Source: Glaciihabitans sp. INWT7
GTDB lineage: Bacteria; Actinomycetota; Actinomycetes; Actinomycetales; Microbacteriaceae
Length of the DNA: 64,000 nucleotides
Direction: 5' to 3'
Assembly: GCF_014217685.1 (NCBI RefSeq)
Contig: NZ_CP043653.1
Coordinates: forward strand, 996,419 to 1,060,418
Shown: positions 8,331-15,942 of the stretch, in pieces
Numbering within the stretch: position 1 is the stretch's first letter
Layout: every line of letters begins with the position of its first letter
Notes under the pieces: generated by a model
The model's input: only the letters and a program-made list of their open reading frames with translations
The model's database searches: none
What the model was told of the DNA's origin: nothing
Translations under genes and position numbers: made by a program

Positions 8331-10235
8331 TCAGCCCAGCCGCAACCAGAGGAACCGGTGGGCACCGAGAGTGACCCCGCCCGAGAGCGTGACCACGTGT
8401 CCCGAGACGAGGTCCATCGCGCGCTCGGGCAGGCCGGACAGTGTCTCGGCCGAGACCTCTTCCGCGCCGTCGGAGAAGTTTGCGAGCACGAGCACCGTGG
8501 TATCCGCGCCCGGACGTTGGTATCCGAGCACGTGCGGGTTGTGGGTGCCGAAGGGCACCAGTCGCCCGCCGGCGAACTCGCTGGTGTAGCCGCGCACCTC
8601 GATCAGCTGGCGCAGCCCCTGGTAGATGCGACCGGCATCCGTCGTCGGGTCTGCGCGGGTCGCGTAGGCGGATGCCGGGTAGGGCGGACGACCCACCCAG
8701 CGACTGTCGTCGGCGTGCGCCGGCACCTCGAGGTACCCGTAGTCGTTGAGCTGACCCACCTCGTCTCCGAGATAGAGCAGCGGGATGCCGCCGGTGCTCA
8801 GGATGATCGAGTGGGCGAGCAGGATGCGATCGATCGCGCCGGCGTCGTGCGCTTCCACCCCGGCCAGGGATGCGGTCGTGCCGGAGATGCGGCAGTCGCC
8901 GGTGCGGGGATTGTCCTGGAACGGCACCCCGCGGGCGAAGCTTCCCTCGAAGCGGTTCACATAGAACGAGTTGAGGAAACGGCGATGGTCTGACCCGTCG
9001 ATGCCGAGCTCCGCGGCATCCTCGTCGGCGAAGGTCCAGCCGATGTCGTCATGGCTTCTCACATAGTTGACCCAGGCCGTGCCCGGGTCGATCGCATGTC
9101 GACGTTCGAGGGCCTGCGAGAGCAAGCCGACCTCGCGGGTGGCGAGCGAGTTCCAGATGAGTGCCATCTGCAGCGGGTTGTAGCTCAGCTGGCATTCCTC
9201 GAGCGAGATGTATTCCGCGACCTGGTCGGGGTGCACGATGGCTTCCGACTTGAAGAGCACGGAGGGCGCGGCGATGCGGCACACGGCATTGAACGCCTGG
9301 ATCAGCAGGTGCGCCTCCGGCAGGTTCTCGCTGGTCGTGCCGAGTTGCTTCCAGATGAAAGCGACGGCGTCCATGCGAAGAACATCTACCCCGAGGTTGG
9401 CGAGGTGCAGCATTTCCCCCGCCATCGCGCGGAAGACGGCGGGATTGCGGTAGTTGAGGTCCCACTGGAAGGAGTGGAACGTGGCCCAGACCCAGCGACC
9501 GTCGGGCAGTGGCACGAAGGAGCCGGAATGGTCGTCGGGGAAGATCTCCCGCACGGTGCGCTCGAACTCGTCGGGCATCGTGCGGTCAGGGTAGATCCAG
9601 TAGAACGCCTCGTGTTCCGGGTCGCCGGCGAGGGCTTTGCGGGCCCATTCGTGCTCGTCGGAGGTGTGGTTGAAGATGAAGTCGAGCACCAGCGAGATGC
9701 CGTTCGCCCGCAGTTCCGCGGCCAATTCGGCGAGTTGAGTCATGGTGCCAAGGCTCGGGCTCACGGCGCGATAGCTCGACACCGCATAGCCGCCGTCCGA
9801 GTTGTCCTCCGGGGCGAGGTACAGGGGCATGAGGTGCAGGTAGGTGAGCCCGAGCTCCCGGAAGTAGGGGATGCGCGAGCGCAGGCCGGCGAGATCGCCG
9901 GCGTAGAGGTCCACGTAACAGACACCACCGAGCATCCGGTTGGACTGGTACCAGTCCGGCAGGGTGGCTCGGCGGGAGTCGAGGGCTCGGAGGTCGGCGG
10001 GGCGACGCTGCCACGATTGGGCGCAGTCGATGGCGAGGAGGGCGAGTTGCTCGCTCGCCGCGGCCCCCTCGCCGTAGATGCGGCGGAAGAGCTCGCCGAG
10101 CCGGGGGGACTCGGCGTCGAATCGTTCTTCGAATGCCGCCCAGTCGGCGTCGGTCGTGGTGTCGCGGCGGCTGGCCGAGACTCGGGCGCGGAGAGGAAGC
10201 GGCGTCGCTTCCGTCCGCTCGTCAATAGGGGACAC
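8331..10235 (-). CDS. amylosucrase (GH13)
   Basis: A glucansucrase of glycoside hydrolase family 13 (634 aa), which uses sucrose to build an alpha-1,4-glucan and releases fructose. The sequence follows characterised amylosucrases closely: [13 protein letters not shown] near residues 185-197, the nucleophile Asp289 in [17 protein letters not shown], the acid/base Glu331 in [12 protein letters not shown], and the transition-state stabiliser in [17 protein letters not shown] near 396. An N-terminal helical domain (about 1-90) and a C-terminal beta domain complete the family architecture. Specificity for sucrose is inferred from the amylosucrase-specific motifs; a sucrose hydrolase is the nearest alternative. 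It starts at GTG without a strong ribosome binding site. No sucrose transporter or fructokinase is adjacent. Confidence 0.85.
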   Translation of the reverse strand: MSPIDERTEATPLPLRARVSASRRDTTTDADWAAFEERFDAESPRLGELFRRIYGEGAAASEQLALLAIDCAQSWQRRPADLRALDSRRATLPDWYQSNRMLGGVCYVDLYAGDLAGLRSRIPYFRELGLTYLHLMPLYLAPEDNSDGGYAVSSYRAVSPSLGTMTQLAELAAELRANGISLVLDFIFNHTSDEHEWARKALAGDPEHEAFYWIYPDRTMPDEFERTVREIFPDDHSGSFVPLPDGRWVWATFHSFQWDLNYRNPAVFRAMAGEMLHLANLGVDVLRMDAVAFIWKQLGTTSENLPEAHLLIQAFNAVCRIAAPSVLFKSEAIVHPDQVAEYISLEECQLSYNPLQMALIWNSLATREVGLLSQALERRHAIDPGTAWVNYVRSHDDIGWTFADEDAAELGIDGSDHRRFLNSFYVNRFEGSFARGVPFQDNPRTGDCRISGTTASLAGVEAHDAGAIDRILLAHSIILSTGGIPLLYLGDEVGQLNDYGYLEVPAHADDSRWVGRPPYPASAYATRADPTTDAGRIYQGLRQLIEVRGYTSEFAGGRLVPFGTHNPHVLGYQRPGADTTVLVLANFSDGAEEVSAETLSGLPERAMDLVSGHVVTLSGGVTLGAHRFLWLRLG

Positions 10236-10467
10236 GGCTGCAAGTGTAGGTGCCGTGGTCAGCCCCGGCTCGCTGGTGCCGTCGCGATTCGGCGATGAAG
10301 AGACGTGGTCTCACCGACGTGGTCTAGTACGCGGCGCACGGTTCTTCCGTCTTCGGCGATAGCGGCCTGGCTGTCGTATGAGGGGATCGTGCGTCCGACA
10401 CGGGAGCGCCCGTTCGTTTCGCCCCGTCCGTTGGCTCGACGAGAGGAGGATGCTCCGGCCCTCGTCA

Positions 10468-10481
10468 GTGCGAATTCGCAC
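10468..10481. promoter_or_regulatory. 14-bp perfect palindrome upstream of bdhA promoter
   Basis: GTGCGAATTCGCAC is self-complementary and lies 22 bases before the -35 box of the dehydrogenase promoter, where an activator would bind. The octamer CGCAAGTG follows at 10484-10491 and also occurs at 12347-12354 beside the LysR-type palindrome. It is a candidate operator for the neighbouring LysR regulator. Confidence 0.4.
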
Positions 10482-10503
10482 ATCGCAAGTGCGGAAAGAG
10501 CCG

Positions 10504-10532
10504 TTGACCCGACATTTGCGTGCAGGAATACT
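10504..10532 (+). promoter_or_regulatory. sigma-70-type promoter of bdhA
   Basis: A -35 box TTGACC (10504-10509), a 17-base spacer and a -10 box AATACT (10527-10532). The -10 region GCAG-G-AATACTCAGT is almost identical to that of the MHS transporter promoter at 12359-12387, which has the same 17-base spacing. Predicted transcription starts about 50 bases before the gene. Confidence 0.6.
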
Positions 10533-10588
10533 CAGTAGGTCGGGCTTCGGTCGCGACATTCCTCCAGCGTCGCCAGGAAAGAGAATCG

Positions 10589-11389
10589 ATGAACGACTCG
10601 GCAGCACTCCACACCGTTGCCCTCGACGGCGGTTCCCTCGCCGGGTTGCGCGCGCTCGTCACCGGGGGCGCGAGCGGCATCGGAGCGGCCTCGGCCCGCG
10701 CGCTCGCGGCGCGCGGCGCCCACGTCGTAGTCGCGGACGTCGATGCCACCGGCGCGGCAGCGCTCGCCGCCGAGATCGGCGGGTCCGTCTGGACGGTCGA
10801 TCTCCTGGATGCGGGAGCCCTCACCGACGAGGCGCTCGCCACACCGTTGGCCGGCGTCGACATCCTGGTGAATAACGCCGGCATCCAGCGGGTCAGCCCG
10901 ATCGAGGAGTTCGATCCGGCCGACTTCCATCGCATCCTCGCGCTCATGCTCGAAGCTCCGTTCCTGCTGATCCGTGCCGCGCTCCCGGGCATGTACGCGC
11001 GTGGCTTCGGTCGCATCATCAACGTGTCCTCGGTGCACGGCATCCGTGCCTCGGAATTCAAGAGTGCCTATGTCGCGGCCAAACACGGTCTCGAGGGTCT
11101 CTCGAAGGTCACCGCCCTCGAGGGCGGAGAGCGCGGGGTCACCAGCAATTGCGTCGCTCCGGGTTACGTGCGCACGCCGCTGGTGGAGAAACAGCTCGTG
11201 GAGCAGGCGGCCGCGCACGGCATCCCCGAATCGGAGGTACTGAGTCGCATCATGCTCACCGAGAGCGCGATCAAACGCCTGGTGGAGCCGGAGGAGGTGG
11301 CATCCCTCGTCGCCTGGCTCGCCTCGCGGCAGTCGGCGATGGTCACCGGCGCCAGCTACACGATGGACGGCGGATGGTCGGCCCGCTGA
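10589..11389 (+). CDS. bdhA: 3-hydroxybutyrate dehydrogenase (SDR family)
   Basis: Short-chain dehydrogenase (266 aa) that most likely oxidises (R)-3-hydroxybutyrate to acetoacetate with NAD+. The cofactor motif TGGASGIG is near residues 26-33, NNAG is near 95, and the catalytic set is Ser in NVSSVHG with Tyr/Lys in YVAAKHG. The stretch CVAPGYVRTPLVEKQL and the C-terminal LASRQSAMVTGASYTMDGGW are typical of 3-hydroxybutyrate dehydrogenases, which makes that assignment stronger than a general SDR. The ATG at 10589 follows AGGAAAG. The neighbouring LysR regulator and MHS symporter, with matching promoters, suggest an uptake-and-oxidation module. Confidence 0.8.
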   Translation: MNDSAALHTVALDGGSLAGLRALVTGGASGIGAASARALAARGAHVVVADVDATGAAALAAEIGGSVWTVDLLDAGALTDEALATPLAGVDILVNNAGIQRVSPIEEFDPADFHRILALMLEAPFLLIRAALPGMYARGFGRIINVSSVHGIRASEFKSAYVAAKHGLEGLSKVTALEGGERGVTSNCVAPGYVRTPLVEKQLVEQAAAHGIPESEVLSRIMLTESAIKRLVEPEEVASLVAWLASRQSAMVTGASYTMDGGWSAR

Positions 11390-11399
11390 GCTGGCGGTA

Positions 11400-12320
11400 T
11401 CAGCGACTCGCGAGACCGAGCAGCTCGGCCTCGGAGGCGACCGTGCGATCCCGCAGGGCATCGGCCACGGCCGCGACCGCGGGCTGCCGCAGCGATTCGC
11501 TGCGCAACACCATCCAGTAGGGCAGTTGCTCCGCGAACTGGTCCGGGAGCAGTCTCACCAGGTCGGGATGACGGTCGGCCATGAAGCACGGCAGGAACCC
11601 GATTCCCGAACCCGCACGCGTCGCCTCCACGTGCACGAAGACGTTCGTGGAGCTGATCGAATCGCGCATGGTCGGCACAAGGCGGCGCGGGGCATCGAGA
11701 TCGTCCACCTGCAGCATCGAATCGACGAAATAGACCAGCGGATGGGTCATCAGCTCCGCCGCATCCGCGGGGGTGCCGAAGTGGTCGAGGTAGTCTCGCG
11801 AGGCGTACATGCCGAGCACGTACTCGCCGAGCTTCACCGCTTCGGCCCGGTGAACCTGCGGCGCGCCGACCACGACCTCGATGTCGAGTCCTGAGCGGTG
11901 CTGCATCGCCCGCCGCGTCACCGTGAGAATCTCCACGCTCAGGTGGGGGTGCTGCCGCTGAAGCGCGGTGATGGCCGGAGTGGCGATGTAGGCGCTGAAC
12001 CCGTCGGTGGCCGACATCCGCACCACACCGCTGAGCTGGCGGGCGTCCTCACCGGTGGCGCCGAGCCCCGCGATCGCCGCCTCTACCTCCTCTGCGGCAC
12101 GCACGGCTCGCCGACCAAGCTCCGTCAGTTCCCAGCCCCCGACGGTGCGGGAGAGCACCCGGCCCGAGAGTGTCGTCTCCAGCGCGGCGATGCGCCGCGA
12201 GACCGTGGTGTGGTTCAGGCCGAGGCTGTCGGCGGCGGAGGTGAATCGCCCCGTGCGCGAGACGGCGAGCAGCACGAGCAGGTCATCGGGATTTGCGGAT
12301 GTCACGGCGGGCTCGAGCAC
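11400..12320 (-). CDS. LysR family transcriptional regulator
   Basis: LysR-type regulator of 306 residues. The N-terminal winged helix-turn-helix (about 7-66) contains SRTGRFTSAADSLGLNHTTVSRRI, and a periplasmic-binding-like effector domain follows. It lies between the hydroxybutyrate dehydrogenase and the MHS transporter genes and is divergent from the latter, so it probably controls both in response to a carboxylic acid. I chose the GTG at 12320 because a CATACT box sits seven bases upstream (leaderless form) and because longer versions would run through the palindrome at 12332-12350. A GTG five codons later is an alternative start. Confidence 0.85.
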   Translation of the reverse strand: MLEPAVTSANPDDLLVLLAVSRTGRFTSAADSLGLNHTTVSRRIAALETTLSGRVLSRTVGGWELTELGRRAVRAAEEVEAAIAGLGATGEDARQLSGVVRMSATDGFSAYIATPAITALQRQHPHLSVEILTVTRRAMQHRSGLDIEVVVGAPQVHRAEAVKLGEYVLGMYASRDYLDHFGTPADAAELMTHPLVYFVDSMLQVDDLDAPRRLVPTMRDSISSTNVFVHVEATRAGSGIGFLPCFMADRHPDLVRLLPDQFAEQLPYWMVLRSESLRQPAVAAVADALRDRTVASEAELLGLASR

Positions 12321-12331
12321 ATCTGCAAGTA

Positions 12332-12350
12332 TGCACACAAAATGTGCGCA
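12332..12350. promoter_or_regulatory. LysR-type operator palindrome
   Basis: TGCACACA-AAA-TGTGCGCA is an inverted repeat with 7 of 8 matching positions, lying between the divergent lysR and MHS genes. It sits just upstream of the transporter -35 box (12359) and within the promoter of lysR itself. That is the usual place for a LysR-type recognition site that activates the neighbour and represses its own gene. Confidence 0.5.
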
Positions 12351-12358
12351 AGTGGTCA

Positions 12359-12387
12359 TTGAGGCTCGGGTTGTCTGCAGCAATACT
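12359..12387 (+). promoter_or_regulatory. sigma-70-type promoter of the MHS transporter
   Basis: A -35 box TTGAGG (12359-12364), a 17-base spacer and a -10 box AATACT (12382-12387). The box lies in GCAG-C-AATACTCAGT, matching the bdhA promoter. The predicted leader is about 75 bases, with a GGAGGAG ribosome binding site before the gene. Confidence 0.6.
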
Positions 12388-12467
12388 CAGTGAAGCCCCG
12401 ACCGCTCGCGGTTCAGAACGCGCGGTCCCATCGACAGGTGTCAGAGACGACACTGGAGGAGAGCGAC

Positions 12468-13877
12468 ATGAGCGTCAGCAGAAGCGTCGGAACGGCCGAG
12501 AGCAGGGGAGTCGCCGGCGGGGACTCGGCGGGTGCGGTGACCAGCACCTCGGGACTTCGCAAGATCGTGGCCGCGTCCATGGCCGGGACGGTCGTGGAGT
12601 GGTACGAGTTCTTCCTCTATGCCACCGCCGCCAGTCTCGTCTTCGGCACCTTCTTCTTCCCGAACGCGGGCACCCAGCTCGACGGCATCATCGCGGCCTT
12701 CCTCACCTACGCTGTCGGTTTCGTCGCCCGCCCGATCGGCGGGATCGTCTTCGGTCAGATCGGCGACCGACTCGGCCGCAAGCACACTCTGCAGGTGACG
12801 ATCGTCCTCGTGGGTGTCGCCACTTTCCTGATGGGCTGCCTGCCGGGCTACAACAGCATCGGCTACTGGGCTCCGGCTCTCCTCGTCGCGCTGCGGTTCA
12901 TCCAGGGCTTCGCCGTCGGCGGAGAGTGGGGCGGTGCCGTGCTGCTGGTCGCCGAGCACAGCCCCGATAAGGCGCGCGGATTCTGGTCGAGCTGGCCGCA
13001 GGCCGCGGTGCCGGTCGGCAACCTGCTCGCGACGCTCGTGCTGCTCACGATGTCGTGGATCCTGCCAAACGACCAGTTCCTCAGCTGGGGCTGGAGGGTC
13101 GCTTTCTGGCTCTCGGCCGTGATCGTGGTGATCGGGTACTACATCCGCTCGCACGTCAATGAGGCGCCGATCTTCCTCGAGGCACGCGCCAAGGTGGAGG
13201 CTGAGAAGGCCGTCAGCTACGGCGTGACGGAGGTGCTCAAGAAGTACCCGCGTGGCGTGCTGCAGGCGATGGGGCTGCGATTTGCGGAGAACATCCTCTA
13301 CTACATCATCGTGAGCTTCTCGATCGTCTACCTCGTGACGGTGCACCAGTACAACACCAGCCAGTTGCTGCTCGCCCTGTTGATCGCGCACGTCGTGCAC
13401 TTCCTGGTGATCCCGCAGGTCGGTCGGCTCTCCGACCTTTTCGGGCGCAAGCCGATCTACCTCATCGGCGCCGTGCTCGGGGCCACCTGGGCGTTCTTCG
13501 CCTTCCCGATGTTCGACACCCTGAACCCCGTGGTCATCGTTGCCGCCATCACGATCGGACTGATTTTCCACGCGTTCATGTACGCCGGCCAGCCCGCGAT
13601 CATGTCGGAGATGTTCCCCACCCGAATGCGCTACTCCGGGGTCTCCCTCGGCTACCAGGTCACCTCGATCCTGGCCGGGTCGCTTGCCCCCATCATCGCC
13701 TCGGCGCTGCTCCAGCAGTACAAGTCCTGGGTGCCGGTGGCCATCTACATCGTCATCGCCTGCGTGATCACCGCTGTGACCGTGCTCACGCTGAGGGAGA
13801 CCCGGGGACTGTCGCTGCGCGATGTCGACTCGGCGGATGCCCGCAAGCACGGCCTCGTTCCGGCCGGGGGAAGCTGA
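12468..13877 (+). CDS. MHS family MFS transporter (metabolite:H+ symporter)
   Basis: A 469-residue, 12-segment transporter of the metabolite:H+ symporter family. The family features are clear: ASMAGTVVEWYEFFLYATAA at the first membrane segment, the loop motif GQIGDRLGRKHTL after segment 2, and RFIQGFAVGGEWGGAVLLVAEHSP in segment 4. Such proteins import organic acids or osmolytes (shikimate, 2-oxoglutarate, proline/betaine). The ATG at 12468 is preceded by GGAGGAGAG. Next to 3-hydroxybutyrate dehydrogenase and LysR, the likely substrate is 3-hydroxybutyrate or a related short carboxylate; this is inferred from context only. Confidence 0.85.
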   Translation: MSVSRSVGTAESRGVAGGDSAGAVTSTSGLRKIVAASMAGTVVEWYEFFLYATAASLVFGTFFFPNAGTQLDGIIAAFLTYAVGFVARPIGGIVFGQIGDRLGRKHTLQVTIVLVGVATFLMGCLPGYNSIGYWAPALLVALRFIQGFAVGGEWGGAVLLVAEHSPDKARGFWSSWPQAAVPVGNLLATLVLLTMSWILPNDQFLSWGWRVAFWLSAVIVVIGYYIRSHVNEAPIFLEARAKVEAEKAVSYGVTEVLKKYPRGVLQAMGLRFAENILYYIIVSFSIVYLVTVHQYNTSQLLLALLIAHVVHFLVIPQVGRLSDLFGRKPIYLIGAVLGATWAFFAFPMFDTLNPVVIVAAITIGLIFHAFMYAGQPAIMSEMFPTRMRYSGVSLGYQVTSILAGSLAPIIASALLQQYKSWVPVAIYIVIACVITAVTVLTLRETRGLSLRDVDSADARKHGLVPAGGS

Positions 13878-13895
13878 CACTCTCGCCTCCACCGC

Positions 13896-13951
13896 GAGTT
13901 GCACTCTTCGGCGACCAGGGCCTCGGTCTGACCCGCGGAAGGGTGCAACTC
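13896..13951. terminator. inverted repeat downstream of the MHS gene
   Basis: GAGTTGCACTCTTC at 13896-13909 pairs with GAAGGGTGCAACTC at 13938-13951 (14 pairs, one G-U) around a 28-base loop. It begins 18 bases after the transporter stop and no T-run follows. It could be a terminator or a small intergenic repeat. Confidence 0.4.
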
Positions 13952-13978
13952 ACGCGTTGTCCGGCCTACAGTGTCGGC

Positions 13979-14484
13979 ATGGGTGAATCGCCAGAGCGCC
14001 GGTACCTCCTTCTCGAGCTCGATTCCTTCAGCCCACCTCCGCGGATCGCGGTCACTGCGCGGGTGATCGCAGAGGAGCGGTATCCGCAGATCGCGCAGCT
14101 CATGCTCGAGGCCTATGCCGGAAGCACCGCGACGAGGGCGGCGACCTCGCCGATGCACTCGACGAATTGGCCGCGGCAGACCGCGGGGACTACGGAGCTC
14201 CCCTCCGCCAGCAGTGGCTCGAGGTCGTCCGGCAGGACGGGTCGCCGTGCTCGGCGATCATCTGCACCCGTTTCGGCGGCCGTCCGTTCGTCGCCTTCGT
14301 CTTCACGAGTCACCGCGAGGCCGGCCGAGGGCTTGCGACCGCCCTGGTGGCGGAGGTCGCGAGCCGGCTGCGCGCGGAGGGTGAGTCATCCCTCAGCCTC
14401 ATGGTGACGGTGGGGAATCCTGCAGAGCGTGTGTACGAGCGGCTCGGTTTCCGGGATGCGGAAGAACCGCAGGGCACCGTCTAG
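13979..14484 (+). pseudogene. GNAT family acetyltransferase, frameshifted
   Basis: The N-terminal part reads from ATG at 13979 (MGESPERRYLLLELDSF...ARVIAEERYPQIAQLMLEAYAG) and stays in frame to about 14122. From there the protein-like sequence continues in another frame (KHRDEGGDLADALDELAAADRG, then REAGRGLATALV, the acetyl-CoA binding motif) to a stop at 14484. Joining the two frames needs one extra base near 14120-14125, as if one base had been lost. No slippery heptamer is visible there, so this is a true frameshift or a sequencing error. A TACAGT box lies six bases before the ATG, suggesting a leaderless transcript. The substrate is unknown. Confidence 0.65.
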
Positions 14485-14834
14485 GCGAAGATGCGGAAGT
14501 CGAGCAGCTTGTAGACCGGCGTCAGCACGGCGAGCAGCGGGGCGAGAAGGCGAAGCAGGTAGGTGATCACGGTCACGTGCACGAAGTCGCCGAAGGCGAA
14601 CAGCACGATGCCGATCAGGGCGAGGATCACGGCGGCCACGAGACCGTTGGTGGTCTTGAGGAAGGGGGCCGCAAAGCCGACCGAGACGGCGAGGATGCCG
14701 ATGTCGACGAGGAAGGCACCGGTCTCGGCGTTGGGCGCGAGATGGGAGACCGACCACAGGGTGATTCCCATGGCCCAGCCGAGCACGAAGACCAGGCCGG
14801 CGATCGGCTTGGTGAGATCGCGAGATGCGGGCAT
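14481..14834 (-). CDS. small membrane protein of unknown function
   Basis: A 117-residue protein with four hydrophobic segments (about residues 8-27, 36-54, 60-78 and 85-110) and short charged loops. I do not recognise the family. The ATG at 14834 is chosen because AAGGAG lies about ten bases upstream; the longer open frame adds 15 non-hydrophobic residues without a ribosome binding site. Its 3' end overlaps the convergent acetyltransferase by four bases. It lies 51 bases downstream of the HxlR regulator on the same strand, so the two may share a transcript. Confidence 0.65.
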   Translation of the reverse strand: MPASRDLTKPIAGLVFVLGWAMGITLWSVSHLAPNAETGAFLVDIGILAVSVGFAAPFLKTTNGLVAAVILALIGIVLFAFGDFVHVTVITYLLRLLAPLLAVLTPVYKLLDFRIFA

Positions 14835-14885
14835 GAGGAACGCTCCTTCTTCCGAGAGCCGAACGACCGGCTGACGCAAACGATC

Positions 14886-15242
14886 TTATCGCGCACCCGC
14901 CGGGGCTTTTGCGAGGTTGCTCGTCGCCCATGCGGCGAGTTCGTCGAGAGCGGGCAGGAGGGCGAGTCCCGAGGCCGAGAGACGGTAGGTGACAGACACG
15001 GGCGGTCCGGCATCCACTGTGCGCTCCACGATTCCTGCCGCGACCAATTCGGTGAGACGCTCCGAGAGCACCGAATCGCTGATGCCGACGACCGCCCTCT
15101 TGAGCTCGGCGAAACCGGCCGATCCGGTCTTGAGAGTGCCGAGGATCACCCCGTTCCACCGCTTGCCCAGAAAGTCGAATGCTCGCGCGAGTGCGGTATC
15201 GCACATTCGCGGGTCGGATTCGGCACTGATCTGGTCGGGCAT
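14886..15242 (-). CDS. HxlR family transcriptional regulator
   Basis: A 118-residue winged-helix regulator of the HxlR/YodB type. The family pattern MCDTALARAFDFLGKRWNGVILGTL with a single N-terminal Cys (residue 14), then GFAELKRAVVGISDSVLSERLTELVAAGIVERT, is clear. In YodB-like members this Cys senses quinones or electrophiles. It is divergent from a nitroreductase gene, which is a common arrangement for electrophile responses, so it probably represses that gene. A TAGACT box lies seven bases before the ATG at 15242, without a ribosome binding site, suggesting a leaderless mRNA. An internal ATG at 15206 is a less likely start. Confidence 0.88.
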   Translation of the reverse strand: MPDQISAESDPRMCDTALARAFDFLGKRWNGVILGTLKTGSAGFAELKRAVVGISDSVLSERLTELVAAGIVERTVDAGPPVSVTYRLSASGLALLPALDELAAWATSNLAKAPAGAR

Positions 15243-15268
15243 GGAATGCAGTCTACCCTGCTACTGTT
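15243..15268 (+). promoter_or_regulatory. SigR/SigH-type promoter of the nitroreductase gene
   Basis: GGAAT (15243-15247), 18 bases, then GTT (15266-15268): an exact fit to the actinobacterial SigR/SigH consensus GGAAY-N18-GTT. It lies about 55 bases upstream of the nitroreductase start. The -10 box of the divergent hxlR gene (15250-15255, minus strand) is embedded in the spacer, so the two promoters should exclude one another. Confidence 0.5.
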
Positions 15269-15296
15269 ACACAAGCAGCTAGTTTTATACTAGTAA
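15266..15296. promoter_or_regulatory. candidate HxlR operator
   Basis: This AT-richer stretch holds GTTAC (15266-15270) and GTAAC (about 15292-15296), an inverted pair, and a CTAGT/ACTAG inverted repeat around TTTAT between them. It lies between hxlR and the nitroreductase gene and overlaps the expected transcription start of the latter, so a repressor bound there would block it. Confidence 0.35.
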
Positions 15297-15321
15297 CTTC
15301 ATCTTTACGATCGGATTGACC

Positions 15322-15936
15322 ATGACCCTTTCTTCCGCTCCCGCCCTCGACGCTCTGAGCGACGCGGGGCGCTCGCTGCTGTTCACGGAGGCGCGCACCG
15401 CCAACACCTTCGCAGACATCCCGGTGACGGATGCCGAGCTCACCCAGATCTGGGACCTCGCCAAGTGGGCACCCACCCAGGCGAACCTCCAGCCCCTGCG
15501 CGTCGTCTACGTGCAGAGCCCCGAGGCTCGTGCCCGGCTGGTCGAGCACATGTCCGACGGCAATAAGGCGAAGACGCTCGCCGCGCCGGCCGTGGCCGTT
15601 CTCGCCCTCGACTCCCGATTCCACGAGCACGTGTCGACGGTGATGCCGTTCATGCCGCAGCTCGAGGAGGTCTTCGAGGGTAACGAGGATGCCCGGATCA
15701 GCACCGCTCGCCTCAACTCCGCACTGCAGGCCGGCTACTTCGTGCTCGCCGTGCGCGCGCAGGGTCTCGCGGCCGGCCCGATGAGCGGATTCGACGCGGC
15801 AGCCTTCGACGCCGACTTCTTCCCGGACGGGCGGCTCAAGTCCTTCATGGTGGTCAACATCGGCCACCCGGGCGAAGGCGCATTCCGCAACCGTCTTCCG
15901 CGTCTCGATGCCGCGCAAGTGGTCGATTTCGCCTAG
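15322..15936 (+). CDS. nitroreductase family protein (RutE-like)
   Basis: A 204-residue FMN-dependent NAD(P)H oxidoreductase of the nitroreductase superfamily, closest in pattern to the malonic semialdehyde reductase/RutE group. It has RTANTFADIPVTDAEL followed by LAKWAPTQANLQPLRVVYV (FMN site), NSALQAGYFVLAVRAQGLAAGPMSGFD in the middle, and a C-terminal NIGHPGEGAFRNRLPR motif. It may reduce semialdehydes, quinones or nitro compounds. The ATG at 15322 is taken rather than a TTG two codons earlier. It is divergent from HxlR and preceded by a SigR-type promoter, which points to a role in electrophile or disulfide stress. Confidence 0.82.
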   Translation: MTLSSAPALDALSDAGRSLLFTEARTANTFADIPVTDAELTQIWDLAKWAPTQANLQPLRVVYVQSPEARARLVEHMSDGNKAKTLAAPAVAVLALDSRFHEHVSTVMPFMPQLEEVFEGNEDARISTARLNSALQAGYFVLAVRAQGLAAGPMSGFDAAAFDADFFPDGRLKSFMVVNIGHPGEGAFRNRLPRLDAAQVVDFA

Positions 15937-15942
15937 CCGGCC

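Larger units (their letters stand above)
10236..10588. other. 353-base divergent intergenic region
   Basis: This gap separates the amylosucrase gene (minus) from the hydroxybutyrate dehydrogenase gene (plus). It holds a perfect 14-bp palindrome (10468-10481), a good sigma-70-type promoter for the dehydrogenase (10504-10532), and a ribosome binding site at the right edge. No credible coding sequence or RNA gene is seen in the left two thirds. Confidence 0.6.

Noticed and set aside
14115-14130. Programmed -1 frameshift in the GNAT gene
   Set aside because: There is no X XXY YYZ slippery heptamer at the junction and no obvious stimulatory structure, so a mutation or sequencing error is simpler.
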